A stretch of DNA of 64,000 bases from Desulfobacteraceae bacterium (GCA_011390345.1 JAABSP010000010.1:1-64000); one strand, 5' to 3'. Shown: positions 8,129-15,942, counted from the stretch's first letter. Notes: generated from the sequence alone by a model not told the origin. Program-made: numbers and translations.

Positions 8129-9292
8129 CTACCGCTCCCCCCTTTCCTGTGTCTTGGGATAGGAGCCGAGCCACTTGAGAAAGAGGCAGAGTTCTCCCAT
8201 CCGGTCAATCGTCTCCGACACCCCCCGATCCTCCAGATGCCCCTCCACATCCGCAAAGAAGAAGTAGCTCCAGTTCTCGTGCTTGGTGGGCCTCGATTCG
8301 AGCTTTACCATGTTGATCCCCGAATCGGCAAGGGGTTTGAGCACTTTATAGAGCGCCCCTGGAATGTGGGAGGTGACGAACATGAGAGAAGTCTTGTCCT
8401 CACCGGTTCGATGAACCTCGTCATGGCCGATGATCAGAAAGCGGGTGGTGTTTCTGGCCGTGTCCTCGATCCTGGAGGCGAGCACCTGCAGGTGGTACAT
8501 CGCGGCCGCCTCGCTGCTGGAGATCGCGGCCGTATCCGGGGTGTTGGACGCTCTTCTGGCCGCATCGGAAGTGCTGTTGCATTCCACACGCTCCGCATCG
8601 GGAAGGTATTTCCGCAGCCACTCCCGGCACTGCGCGAAGGCCTGTGGATGGGAGAAGATGGTCCTGATCTCATTCAATGAAGAGGATCGGGAGAGCAGGT
8701 CATGGGAGATGGTCTGGTAGATCTCCGCACAGATCTTCAGATCCGACTCGAAGAAGAGATCCAGAGTATGGTTGACCGCGCCCTCGATGGAGTTCTCCAC
8801 CGGAACCACGCCGTAATGGCAGGCTCCTTTTTCCACCTCTTTGAAGACATCCCGGATGCTCGGCTGCGGGATCAAAGAGACCCCGAGGCCGAAGTGCTTC
8901 ATTGTTGCGATATGGGTAAAGGTCGCCTCGGGTCCCAGATAGCTCACCCGCTGGGAGGTCTGCAGATCCTTGGACGCGGCCATGATCTGGGCGAAGATCT
9001 GCTTTACCGCATAATCGGCAAGAGGACCCGCATTCCGCCCGGACAGCCGGTTCAGAATCCGGATCTCCCTTGCCTTGTCGATCACCTGTGAACCCTTCCG
9101 GGCCTTGGCCCTGCCGATCTCCTGCGCGAGGGTCAGCCGCCGATTGATCAATCCGAGGATCTCGTCATCGATGGCATCGATCTCCTCCCGCAACTGGGAG
9201 ATCGGAATTTCAGGGGCCGTTTCAGAACCATTTTCGGCCTCTATGCCTGGCTTCAAATCCGCTTCCTTATCATTAACCGGTAAAGATACCAT
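8129..9292 (-). CDS. pheA: Bifunctional chorismate mutase/prephenate dehydratase
   Basis: Turns chorismate into prephenate and then phenylpyruvate, committing carbon to phenylalanine. An N-terminal chorismate mutase helix bundle covers about residues 30-110, the dehydratase about 115-290 with the TRF motif at 283-285, and a C-terminal ACT domain about 300-380 with the ESRP motif (332-335) linked to phenylalanine feedback. The first 28 residues are an unstructured-looking extra tail. The only branch-specific gene of the operon is therefore the phenylalanine branch, which fits the Phe/Tyr-rich leader peptide found upstream. Confidence 0.95.
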   Translation of the reverse strand: MVSLPVNDKEADLKPGIEAENGSETAPEIPISQLREEIDAIDDEILGLINRRLTLAQEIGRAKARKGSQVIDKAREIRILNRLSGRNAGPLADYAVKQIFAQIMAASKDLQTSQRVSYLGPEATFTHIATMKHFGLGVSLIPQPSIRDVFKEVEKGACHYGVVPVENSIEGAVNHTLDLFFESDLKICAEIYQTISHDLLSRSSSLNEIRTIFSHPQAFAQCREWLRKYLPDAERVECNSTSDAARRASNTPDTAAISSSEAAAMYHLQVLASRIEDTARNTTRFLIIGHDEVHRTGEDKTSLMFVTSHIPGALYKVLKPLADSGINMVKLESRPTKHENWSYFFFADVEGHLEDRGVSETIDRMGELCLFLKWLGSYPKTQERGER

Positions 9293-9303
9293 AAGATGGC
9301 TGC

Positions 9304-10296
9304 CTATTTTTCGGTGATGGTTTCATCGATCCGATGCCCGAAATGGCGGCCGCAGGCTTCGCAGGCCACCAGCACACGATCCCCCTTTTGCAGCGACACC
9401 ACGGAGACCGGCTTCCCCTCGGGACTGGTGAGGCGGATGGTCTCGGCATTCTGAACGATGGTGCTGATGGATCTGCCGCCACTTATCGCGCGGATGTACA
9501 TCAGGGGCCGCTTCTCCATTTTTATCCGCCCCACCACCGAAGCTGTAGTGTTCCCCGCATAATCGACCACCAGTACCGAATCCCCGGCCGAAAGCTCGGA
9601 AAGGTACCGCGTCTTTCCGCCGGGAACACGTGTATAGGCGTGCAGAGGCCCCGCGTTGACCCGGAAGGGCCGCGGTGAGACATAAGGGTTTTCGATGCTC
9701 TCGGCATGAACCAGAAAGAGCGCGCCGCTGCTGTTGCCAACCAGCATCCCTTCCCCCAGCCCCATCGCGGTGCAGGTATCCACACAGATCCGATCCCCCA
9801 TCCCGACAGGCCGGATCTCGGTGATCTCGGCCTCCTCCAGCCGCGTTACTCCCTCGTTCCCCTTCAGGGTATCCAGGGCCTTTTTGAGATCCGCGGGATT
9901 CTTCGGATGGTAGAGGATACTGTTGACCCCCTTTTCGAGGATGCCGAACGCAGTCTGTGCATCATCGATGCTTTCCACCTGGGCCACCACATCCGCGCCC
10001 CTGGCAATGAGGTTTTCCAGTGGGATGATGCTCCAGTCGCTGCACTGGAGGACCACCCGCGCTTCCCGGCTCAACCGTAGGATCTCATCCTCGTCCGCGC
10101 CGCTCTGGATGGTGTAGAAGATCACATCCTGACCCGGCACGAGATCGCCGTCCTCGGCCACGGTCTCGATCTTACCGAGCTGCCGCACCTTCTCTGCATA
10201 CCCTGGAGGGATCACCAGCGCATCCGCGCCTCCTTCGAGGGCTGTGGTGACCACATCCTTGTCCCAGGGATCGATATTGACCCAGATCGTCCGCAT
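9304..10296 (-). CDS. 3-dehydroquinate synthase II (archaeal type)
   Basis: Oxidatively deaminates and cyclises 2-amino-3,7-dideoxy-D-threo-hept-6-ulosonate (ADH) to 3-dehydroquinate; it is unrelated in sequence to classical AroB. The start at 10296 gives MRTIWVNIDPWDK and 330 residues, the expected length; an open frame upstream runs into the previous gene and is not family-like. Features typical of the family are the QCSDWSIIPLENLIA segment, the NPADLKKAL region and GDRICVDTC followed by GEGMLVGNSSG. It follows the ADH synthase gene by 10 bp. No classical aroB was seen in the window. Confidence 0.93.
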   Translation of the reverse strand: MRTIWVNIDPWDKDVVTTALEGGADALVIPPGYAEKVRQLGKIETVAEDGDLVPGQDVIFYTIQSGADEDEILRLSREARVVLQCSDWSIIPLENLIARGADVVAQVESIDDAQTAFGILEKGVNSILYHPKNPADLKKALDTLKGNEGVTRLEEAEITEIRPVGMGDRICVDTCTAMGLGEGMLVGNSSGALFLVHAESIENPYVSPRPFRVNAGPLHAYTRVPGGKTRYLSELSAGDSVLVVDYAGNTTASVVGRIKMEKRPLMYIRAISGGRSISTIVQNAETIRLTSPEGKPVSVVSLQKGDRVLVACEACGRHFGHRIDETITEK

Positions 10297-10306
10297 GATA
10301 TTCCCC

Positions 10307-11104
10307 CTATTCCAGAATCCGAAGGGCTTCGGCCACGGTCGCCTCTTCATGGACGATCGCGGAGATGGCCTGCACCATCTTTGTCGGGTCCCGGTGCTGG
10401 AAGACATTTCTGCCGATGGAAACCCCGGAGCCGCCCGCGTCGATCGAGCCCTTGACCATCTGCAGAATATCCCCATCCGAATCCATCTTGGGCCCTCCCG
10501 CGATCACCACGGGGACCTCGCACCCCTCCACAACCTCCCGGAAGGTCTCCGGAGATCCGGTGTAGGAGACCTTTACGAGATCCGCGCCCATCTCATATCC
10601 GACCCGCGCCGCATGTTTGACCACGTTCACATCGTATTCGTCTTTGATCTTCTCTCCGCGAGGATACATCATGGCCAGCAGCGGCAGCCCCCAGTTGCGG
10701 GTCTCATAGCTGATCCGGCCGAAGTCTGCAAGCATCTCCTTCTCCTGTCCGTTGCCGAGGTTGACGTGGATGGAGACCGCGTCCGCGCCCAGCTTGATGG
10801 CCTCCTCCACCGAGCAGACCAGGGTCTTGGCATTGGGGTACATGGATAAAGAGGTGGAGGCGGAGAGATGTATGATGAGCCCGATGTCGGTCCCCTGCCG
10901 GCGATGGCCTTCGGCAATCAGCCCCTTGTGCTCCACGATCGCGTTGGCCCCGCCCTTCGCGATCTTGGCAATGGTGGTCTTCATGTCCCGGATGCCGTCG
11001 ATGGGACCCACGGATATGCCGTGGTCCATTGGAACGATGACGGTCTTGCGGGTGTTTCTGTTGATGATGCGCTCCAGCCGGATCTGTTTGCCCAAAATGG
11101 TCAT
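10307..11104 (-). CDS. ADH synthase (2-amino-3,7-dideoxy-D-threo-hept-6-ulosonate synthase)
   Basis: First enzyme of the alternative aromatic route: it condenses aspartate semialdehyde with a 6-deoxy-5-ketofructose phosphate to give ADH, replacing the DAHP synthase entry. The 265-residue protein is a DhnA-type class I aldolase. Residues matching those known from the Methanocaldococcus enzyme are Asp27 (MDHG), Tyr147 (MMYPRG) and the Schiff-base Lys178 (DLVKVSYTG). An AAGGAGG ribosome-binding site precedes the ATG. It is the first structural gene of the aromatic operon and lies directly behind the attenuator-like leader. A plain fructose-bisphosphate aldolase role is less likely given the DHQ synthase II neighbour. 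Confidence 0.93.
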   Translation of the reverse strand: MTILGKQIRLERIINRNTRKTVIVPMDHGISVGPIDGIRDMKTTIAKIAKGGANAIVEHKGLIAEGHRRQGTDIGLIIHLSASTSLSMYPNAKTLVCSVEEAIKLGADAVSIHVNLGNGQEKEMLADFGRISYETRNWGLPLLAMMYPRGEKIKDEYDVNVVKHAARVGYEMGADLVKVSYTGSPETFREVVEGCEVPVVIAGGPKMDSDGDILQMVKGSIDAGGSGVSIGRNVFQHRDPTKMVQAISAIVHEEATVAEALRILE

Positions 11105-11119
11105 AATGCTTCCTCCTTT

Positions 11120-11150
11120 TAAGGATACTTTGATTATAAGGATACTTTGA
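11120..11150 (-). repeat. Direct repeats in front of the ADH synthase ribosome-binding site
   Basis: Two identical 14-bp copies of TAAGGATACTTTGA (plus-strand reading; 11120-11133 and 11137-11150) are spaced 17 bp apart. They sit between the second terminator hairpin and the ribosome-binding site. Their core GGATACTTTGA resembles the 19-bp repeats at 11402-11439. Confidence 0.9.
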
Positions 11151-11152
11151 GC

Positions 11153-11195
11153 AAAAAAGGCCGGGAAGGTCTCTTTTCAGCCCCCCGGCCTTTAA
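11153..11195 (-). terminator. Second leader terminator hairpin (T2) of the aromatic operon
   Basis: Read on the minus strand, AAAGGCCGGG pairs with CCCGGCCTTT and is followed by a run of T ending in TTTTTTGC. It is an intrinsic terminator shape lying 49 bp before the ADH synthase ATG, so it must be bypassed for the operon to be expressed. Confidence 0.85.
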
Positions 11196-11200
11196 AAATC

Positions 11201-11242
11201 AAAAAGCCGTGGGAGCTTTTTCGGTCTCCCCACGGCTTTTTT
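11201..11242 (-). terminator. First leader terminator hairpin (T1) of the aromatic operon
   Basis: Minus-strand AAAAAAGCCGTGGGGAG pairs with CTCCCACGGCTTTTT in a long stem, followed by a T-rich stretch. It begins about 23 bases after the stop codon of the leader peptide. A segment of the leader-peptide region, GCCTGGGG (11274-11281), can pair imperfectly with the distal arm (11206-11214), and CGGCTTTTTT (11311-11320) is complementary to the proximal arm (11233-11242). Confidence 0.88.
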
Positions 11243-11265
11243 GCTATGTTATGGACTTCAGCCCA

Positions 11266-11349
11266 TCAGCGCGCCCCAGGCAAACCTCCGGCGTAAAAAT
11301 AGTAAAAGTAAAAAAAGCCGAAAAAGTTACCTGTGATGTGATGAGCCAT
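11266..11349 (-). CDS. Phe/Tyr-rich leader peptide of the aromatic operon
   Basis: A 27-codon reading frame starting ATG at 11349 and ending TGA at 11266. Eleven consecutive residues, FFGFFYFYYFY, hold six Phe and four Tyr codons; the rest of the peptide is unremarkable. Upstream ATGs of the same frame lie at or before the -35 box, so this is the only start of the frame on the predicted transcript. There is no good Shine-Dalgarno sequence; the region before the ATG is AT-rich. The stop codon is followed at once by a six-pair hairpin (11251-11266) and then by T1 and T2. The layout matches transcription attenuation by ribosome stalling at Phe/Tyr codons. Function is inferred; the sequence pattern is directly visible. 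Confidence 0.8.
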   Translation of the reverse strand: MAHHITGNFFGFFYFYYFYAGGLPGAR

Positions 11350-11401
11350 TATAAATTTTGGATATCGTTTAAATTGCTGTTCCGTAAAAAAATCAAAGAA
11401 T

Positions 11402-11439
11402 GAATACTTTGAAAAACAGGGAATACTTCGAAAAACAGG
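11402..11439 (-). repeat. Tandem 19-bp direct repeats in the operon leader
   Basis: GAATACTTTGAAAAACAGG (11402-11420) is followed directly by a copy with one mismatch (11421-11439). The pair is downstream of the predicted start of transcription. The core GAATACTT(T/C)GA recurs as GGATACTTTGA twice at 11123-11150. The second copy overlaps a small hairpin, ACAGGT-TTTTT-ACCTGT (11435-11451). Confidence 0.9.
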
Positions 11440-11473
11440 TTTTTTACCTGTAGTTGTCAAACTGATACGACAC

Positions 11474-11501
11474 CTTATATCCGGCCACTTCCCCTTGTCA
11501 A
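11474..11501 (-). promoter_or_regulatory. Promoter of the aromatic operon
   Basis: On the minus strand a perfect TTGACA (-35, 11496-11501) and TATAAG (-10, 11474-11479) are separated by 16 bp. Transcription would start near 11467, giving a leader of about 360 bases that includes the repeats, leader peptide and both terminators before the first structural gene at 11104. Confidence 0.75.
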
Positions 11502-11549
11502 GCATTTTTTTCATCCCGTTCAAAAAAACAGAAATGATTCAAGAAGAGC

Positions 11550-11577
11550 TTGACAATGATCCTCAGATATATAATAG
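11550..11577 (+). promoter_or_regulatory. Promoter of the outer-membrane protein gene
   Basis: Perfect TTGACA at 11550-11555, followed by overlapping -10 candidates TATAAT (11570-11575, 14-bp spacing) and TAATAG (11572-11577, 16-bp spacing). It is divergent from the aromatic operon promoter 50 bp away. Confidence 0.6.
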
Positions 11578-11614
11578 GATAAAGAGTAAGAAGACGACCG
11601 AAGGAGAGGATCGG

Positions 11615-11653
11615 ATGATATCTGAAATCCCCAATGAATGGTTTACCACCTGA
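11615..11653 (+). CDS. Twelve-codon upstream reading frame coupled to the next gene
   Basis: An AAGGAGAGG ribosome-binding sequence at 11601-11609 precedes an ATG at 11615 that opens a 12-residue frame (MISEIPNEWFTT). Its stop TGA (11651-11653) overlaps the ATG at 11653 of the outer-membrane protein gene as TGATG. This is the only good ribosome-binding site in the region, so the large gene is probably translated by re-initiation. Alternatively it is a remnant left by a frameshift at the gene start. Confidence 0.5.
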   Translation: MISEIPNEWFTT

Positions 11654-12591
11654 TGAATCTGCAGATATGCAAAAGAGTTCGAAGCCGATTATTCATAGTG
11701 CCTGCCGTTTCAGCGATATTTATCCTGATGGGCTCATGGGCTTGGGCAATCGATCTGGGCAACTCTCTTATACGAGATTATCCCATATCCCTCACCCTTC
11801 CGCAGAAGTGGGTCGAAGTCGGTCTCGACGCCATGCGGATCGACAATAATCTCGTATTGAACGACGCCCCCCGCGGAACGACCGGGCTCTCCGGCCTTGA
11901 GGACATGAACCGCTTCAGAGGGCTGTTGAACTACGGCCTCTTTGACAGGACCACGATCCATGCGTCTCTCTCCTATACGGATATCGATTTCAGAAGAGAG
12001 GGGATGACGGTGAAGGCTGCAGATATCTCGGTGAAGCAGAATCTCTATAACGAGATATATGGCCTGATGCCGTTTCTCGCGATCGACTTCGGAATGCGGA
12101 ACAACTATGGAGATGATCTGCCCGGATACAGAGATCTCCAGGATCAGACCTTTTACGGACGAATGACCGCGGGGAAGATCTTAGGCAATATCTATCCCAA
12201 CCTTTTTCTGGAGTACGGCCACAGCTCCATAGATATCCACGGGGATAATGCCCAAATCCCGACAGGACCCATGGACAAGAACTACGATCAGCTCAAAGGC
12301 GGCATATCAATGCTGATCAAATTTCCCTATAAGGCCATCGCGGCCCTTGAATACAACTACCTCAGAATTCTTGAGGATGACATCGATGGGGTCGAATCCA
12401 ATCACATCGCCCGGGCCGAGTTCAACTATTTCTTTACCCCGCAGTTCATCCTCAATGTCGGGGCGACATACTACCACCGGGGGTTGAATGGAACGATCCC
12501 ATTCCTGACGCCGTTGAGCCGTCAGGAGGATAATGAGGAACATTATATCGGGGTACATATCGGCGGAACCTTCCTGTTTCAGGGAGATTAG
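11653..12591 (+). CDS. Probable outer-membrane beta-barrel protein
   Basis: I do not recognise the family. From the ATG at 11653 the protein has 312 residues: a basic N-terminus (CKRVRSR), a hydrophobic stretch to about residue 31 ending in SWAWA as a likely signal-peptidase site, then alternating polar/aromatic strands of the kind seen in transmembrane beta barrels, such as KFPYKAIAALEYNYL and FFTPQFILNVGATYYHRG. It closes with IGGTFLFQGD, with Phe close to the end. A role as a porin-like or sensor-like outer-membrane protein is inference only. An in-frame ATG exists five codons upstream (11638), but the coupled start at 11653 is preferred. Confidence 0.65.
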   Translation: MNLQICKRVRSRLFIVPAVSAIFILMGSWAWAIDLGNSLIRDYPISLTLPQKWVEVGLDAMRIDNNLVLNDAPRGTTGLSGLEDMNRFRGLLNYGLFDRTTIHASLSYTDIDFRREGMTVKAADISVKQNLYNEIYGLMPFLAIDFGMRNNYGDDLPGYRDLQDQTFYGRMTAGKILGNIYPNLFLEYGHSSIDIHGDNAQIPTGPMDKNYDQLKGGISMLIKFPYKAIAALEYNYLRILEDDIDGVESNHIARAEFNYFFTPQFILNVGATYYHRGLNGTIPFLTPLSRQEDNEEHYIGVHIGGTFLFQGD

Positions 12592-12642
12592 CTTTTCTGG
12601 TGTGTATGCGCAAAAAGAATATCTCATTCCATGCAAATTGTA

Positions 12643-12670
12643 TTGACATTTATGGGCGCAGGATTTATAA
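12643..12670 (+). promoter_or_regulatory. Promoter of the small lipoprotein gene
   Basis: TTGACA (12643-12648) and TTATAA (12665-12670) are separated by 16 bp, about 150 bp before the lipoprotein ATG. An AAGGAGG ribosome-binding site lies just before that ATG. Confidence 0.6.
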
Positions 12671-12819
12671 GAGGATACCACAAATGATCGTTTTTCCATC
12701 GGGAGGGATTGAATACCGTTGACGCTGGGTGAATATTTTTATTGACGGGGAACCCAGAAAAGATAAAGATATGAGGATAAAGAAGGTTTTTTACAACAAA
12801 AAAGAAGGAGGAAAAGAAG

Positions 12820-13611
12820 ATGAAGAGAAAAAAGAGTTTGGTAAAGGTCTTGTGTCTGATCACGGCGCTCATGATGCTGTTTTTTGTGGCGGCGTGTGAT
12901 GACAGTGATGATGATGCCCCAATAGTCACTGGCCCGGTAAATGATTCCACAACTGTAACAAAAACCATTAATGCAGGGGATACTGTCAACACGTTTGGCG
13001 ATGATATGCAGGATGTGCAGACGGATATAGTGGTGAGCATACCGGCGGGAACACAGGCCATTCTGGAAGATCAAGCGCTGTCGGATATGTTTCCGCTGGA
13101 CATTCAACTGGAGGTCAGCGACCCGGGTTCCGAGGCAACCTTTGAGAATGCTGATTTCGACATTAAATTGAGCGATGGAACCGATGTGGAGTTCGACTCA
13201 TTGGGCCATGTCAAAGTCGTATCCATTCAAGATGCAAATGGAGATGGCGTAATCGGCCTGACGCAGCCCGTCACAATTGTCATATACTTTCAGGACGGAC
13301 TGGTAAATCCCTTGACAGGAGGCGGACTTGCAGCAGGGGATACTGTCCAGATTTGGAGTTGGCAAGACGAAAGCCCTATAGCACTTAAGAGCGTTGCCGT
13401 TGTCAAAGCAGATGCAGACGGCCGTCTTTATGCTCCTGTAGTGGTGAATTCTTATGCAGCTACTATCGCCCAAGCCAGGGCTATGTCTGCTGCTGCTCAA
13501 GCTGCCTTACTAGATGTGGGTACCATTCCGGGGCTCGGTGTAGCCGCCGCGGTAGCAAAAGAAAAGGGAACAGGCGTGCCCGTGACCGGAGGCAGCGGCG
13601 GGACGATCTAA
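12820..13611 (+). CDS. Hypothetical lipoprotein
   Basis: A 263-residue protein of unknown family. The N-terminus KRKKSLVKVLC leads into a hydrophobic helix and a lipobox ending FVAACDD with the acylated Cys at about residue 26. Asp residues at +2 and beyond leave membrane sorting ambiguous. The mature protein is acidic and threonine-rich at first, then predicted beta-rich, with a DANGDGVI loop that resembles a calcium-binding loop. The last 50 residues are rich in Ala and Gly. Promoter, ribosome-binding site and a strong terminator make this a complete single-gene unit. Confidence 0.75.
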   Translation: MKRKKSLVKVLCLITALMMLFFVAACDDSDDDAPIVTGPVNDSTTVTKTINAGDTVNTFGDDMQDVQTDIVVSIPAGTQAILEDQALSDMFPLDIQLEVSDPGSEATFENADFDIKLSDGTDVEFDSLGHVKVVSIQDANGDGVIGLTQPVTIVIYFQDGLVNPLTGGGLAAGDTVQIWSWQDESPIALKSVAVVKADADGRLYAPVVVNSYAATIAQARAMSAAAQAALLDVGTIPGLGVAAAVAKEKGTGVPVTGGSGGTI

Positions 13612-13640
13612 ATAGAATCAAATCGCTGTCGATAATAGAG

Positions 13641-13673
13641 AAAAGGCCGGGGAAAAAGTTTCCCGGCCTTTTC
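13641..13673 (+). terminator. Terminator after the small lipoprotein gene
   Basis: AAAAGGCCGGG pairs with CCCGGCCTTTT around a short A-rich loop, 30 bp after the stop codon. It is nearly symmetrical and could work in both directions. Confidence 0.9.
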
Positions 13674-13712
13674 TATTTATGATGACTTGTAGAATGTTTT
13701 ATATTTCCCAGC

Positions 13713-13836
13713 AAATCCAGTTAGGGACTCAGAAAATATTGGCATCCCGTTTTTGAAAGATGAATCGATGCACTTAGTTGGAGGCAAAGACACAATTAAT
13801 GGCATATCGGAAAACACCGAGTCCCTTACAGGATTT
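13713..13836. mobile_element. MITE-like inverted-repeat element
   Basis: An 18-bp end AAATCCAGTTAGGGACTC (13713-13730) recurs inverted at 13819-13836 with two mismatches, bounding a 124-bp AT-rich element that encodes nothing. It lies in the convergent gap between the lipoprotein gene and the yjbH-like gene. No clear target-site duplication is seen. The shape suits a non-autonomous transposable element or a decayed insertion-sequence end pair. Confidence 0.5.
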
Positions 13837-13854
13837 CATGCATAGCATCTTCAA

Positions 13855-15942
13855 TCAGAAGCCTTTCAGTTTCAAGTAGGCTTCCCGCAGCCGCAGAAGA
13901 TGCTGCCGGATATACCGCTCATTCAGCCGATCCTCATTATAATAGACCCATTCCAACCCGTGCAGTTCCCGCGGAATCACTGCAATCTCCGGGTTGATAA
14001 TGTTCCGTTCTCCCTCCTCTGCAATCGCGGTCTGATGCTCATATGTCCAGTGATCCGATCCCGTCACCTGAACATATTTCGGCTTCATATCCTTCCGGGG
14101 CGTTAACGGCAGCGTGATCCGGATGCCGCCGGACCGCTCTCCGGTATCGGTTCCGATATGCCGGTAGAAGAAGGTGATGGCCGTATCCCCGAAAAACCGC
14201 TTCATCTCCAGCGTCACGCCTTTATCCTGATACCAGTATTGTCCGTAGGTCCCCTCCAGAAACAGATCGAGCCGCTCCCAGTAGAACCGATAAGATCCGA
14301 GCCATATCTCCCTTTCCAGATCGGTCGCATCATCCTCGAAGTATCCCAGCCGCAGCCCCAGCCGATGCCTTCCGTTGCCGGGGCTCCAGAAGGTCTGGTT
14401 CATGACGCCGGTGTTGTCTTCCAGATACTGTCCGACGCTGAACTGGGTCATCAGATCCGGTGAGATCTTCACCGCCTGATGGAGCATCACCCGCTCCAGT
14501 TTTGCATCGTCCCGATAAGGCTCCCAAGGCTCCCCGTCATCGAAATTCTCGCTCCAGAAGATCGGGATATCCCACCTCGCGGCAAGAACACCGCCATACC
14601 AGAGATGCACCCATGCATCCGGCTTCAAAGAGACCAGATAGTCAAAGGCGCTGATCTCGGTTCCCAGAAATGTCCGCAATCCAGGATAGAGTGCAATTCT
14701 CGGAATGAAACGGCTCGAATTGAGCTTATCCCCGATAAACAGGACATCTTCGACACCGGAGGAGGCATCCGCGGAAATGGCAAGCGCCTCTGAAAAGGTT
14801 TTTTTCTGCCCCGAACCCACCCGCTCTGCCAGCAGGAAGTCCCGGGCCTGTTCCACAGGTACTTCCACTTTGATCATGGGGATGCTCCGCTTTTTCAATA
14901 CCACCATCATCCGACCCATCTCTTCCGGAGCCATTCTGGCGGCAAATCCCATCACCAGCCCCAGCCCGTCCAGTTCATTATGATTGTATCGGTTGTTTTC
15001 ATATTCGATATAAAGGGTATCTTCACCGACAATGCCGGCTCTGACATTTTCAAATCCCAGCTTCACGAGAAAATCCTTGAGCCGGACAATTCGATCTGCG
15101 GCCGTCCCCATATCCGATTCTTCACCATCCCCATCTGCAGGAGATCTATCCCACATCTGACGGGAAGGCGCGACAGGTTCATATCCGGCCGAAGAAATGG
15201 ATTCTCCATCATCCAGCATATCTTCATCCCTCTGACTGTACCCCAGCGGAATCTGAAGGCTTACCGCCAGATCCAGTTCACCCGGCTCATGATCCAGAGA
15301 GGTCTTTGCCGTAAGGCCGAGCTGCGCGGGATAGCCGAAAATATGCGGCGTCAGCAGCCGGATACCCAGGTTCTCCTCATCCGTATCATGTTCGGCCAGA
15401 AGATAGAGCCAGTCGAATACCCGGACCTCCGCGCCGCCGAAGATCCCATCGAGCCGGTCCGGCCCCGTGCCATATCCGAAACTGAGCCGAAGCGGCGCGA
15501 TCTCTTTTGAAAATACGAGGTATTTCGTCTCGAAATGGGTCGAACCGCCGCCGATATCCTGAATGCCCAGAGCGATATCGGGAAAGTATCGGCTTTCAAA
15601 AGGCAAGGGTATCTGCACCTTTGCATTCGCGGAGAGGTCTCTGATGCCGTCCGGATGCTCCTCCGTAAACCGGCCCCCGATCTCGAAGTAGGGGAGGAAA
15701 CCGATGGAAAAGAGATAATTCTCTGCACTATCCTGCAGATGGCGCCGATACGGCTCCACCTGATCGGAAAAGAGCATGTAGAGCCGACCGTTCTGCGTTA
15801 CCTCGGCATTGGGAGTATTCAGCAGTCCCGTATACCCCTGGAGTGACAGCGCATTGTGCAGCTCTTCGGCATGTCCTGATGAAGAGAGCAATAACCCCGC
15901 AATAACCCCGATAAAAATTCCAAAGCGCCCGATGGATCTCAT
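13855..15942 (-). CDS. YjbH-like outer-membrane protein linked to exopolysaccharide
   Basis: A 695-residue exported protein of the YjbH type. The ATG at 15942 is chosen because AAGGAAGG and AAAAGG sequences precede it and it starts directly with a signal peptide (MRSIGRFGIFIGVIAGLLLSS...GHA); an ATG 18 codons earlier is possible. The mature protein opens with LQGYTGLLNTPNAEV, typical of this family, followed by a barrel-like half, a soluble acidic middle, and a second barrel-like half. YjbH proteins accompany exopolysaccharide export. It is divergent from the SLBB export gene, which supports that role. Confidence 0.75.
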   Translation of the reverse strand: MRSIGRFGIFIGVIAGLLLSSSGHAEELHNALSLQGYTGLLNTPNAEVTQNGRLYMLFSDQVEPYRRHLQDSAENYLFSIGFLPYFEIGGRFTEEHPDGIRDLSANAKVQIPLPFESRYFPDIALGIQDIGGGSTHFETKYLVFSKEIAPLRLSFGYGTGPDRLDGIFGGAEVRVFDWLYLLAEHDTDEENLGIRLLTPHIFGYPAQLGLTAKTSLDHEPGELDLAVSLQIPLGYSQRDEDMLDDGESISSAGYEPVAPSRQMWDRSPADGDGEESDMGTAADRIVRLKDFLVKLGFENVRAGIVGEDTLYIEYENNRYNHNELDGLGLVMGFAARMAPEEMGRMMVVLKKRSIPMIKVEVPVEQARDFLLAERVGSGQKKTFSEALAISADASSGVEDVLFIGDKLNSSRFIPRIALYPGLRTFLGTEISAFDYLVSLKPDAWVHLWYGGVLAARWDIPIFWSENFDDGEPWEPYRDDAKLERVMLHQAVKISPDLMTQFSVGQYLEDNTGVMNQTFWSPGNGRHRLGLRLGYFEDDATDLEREIWLGSYRFYWERLDLFLEGTYGQYWYQDKGVTLEMKRFFGDTAITFFYRHIGTDTGERSGGIRITLPLTPRKDMKPKYVQVTGSDHWTYEHQTAIAEEGERNIINPEIAVIPRELHGLEWVYYNEDRLNERYIRQHLLRLREAYLKLKGF

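Noticed and set aside
11350-11523. An 85-residue protein reading through the aromatic leader
   Set aside because: Its upstream ATGs lie at or before the promoter -35 box, so only the ATG at 11349 is on the predicted transcript.
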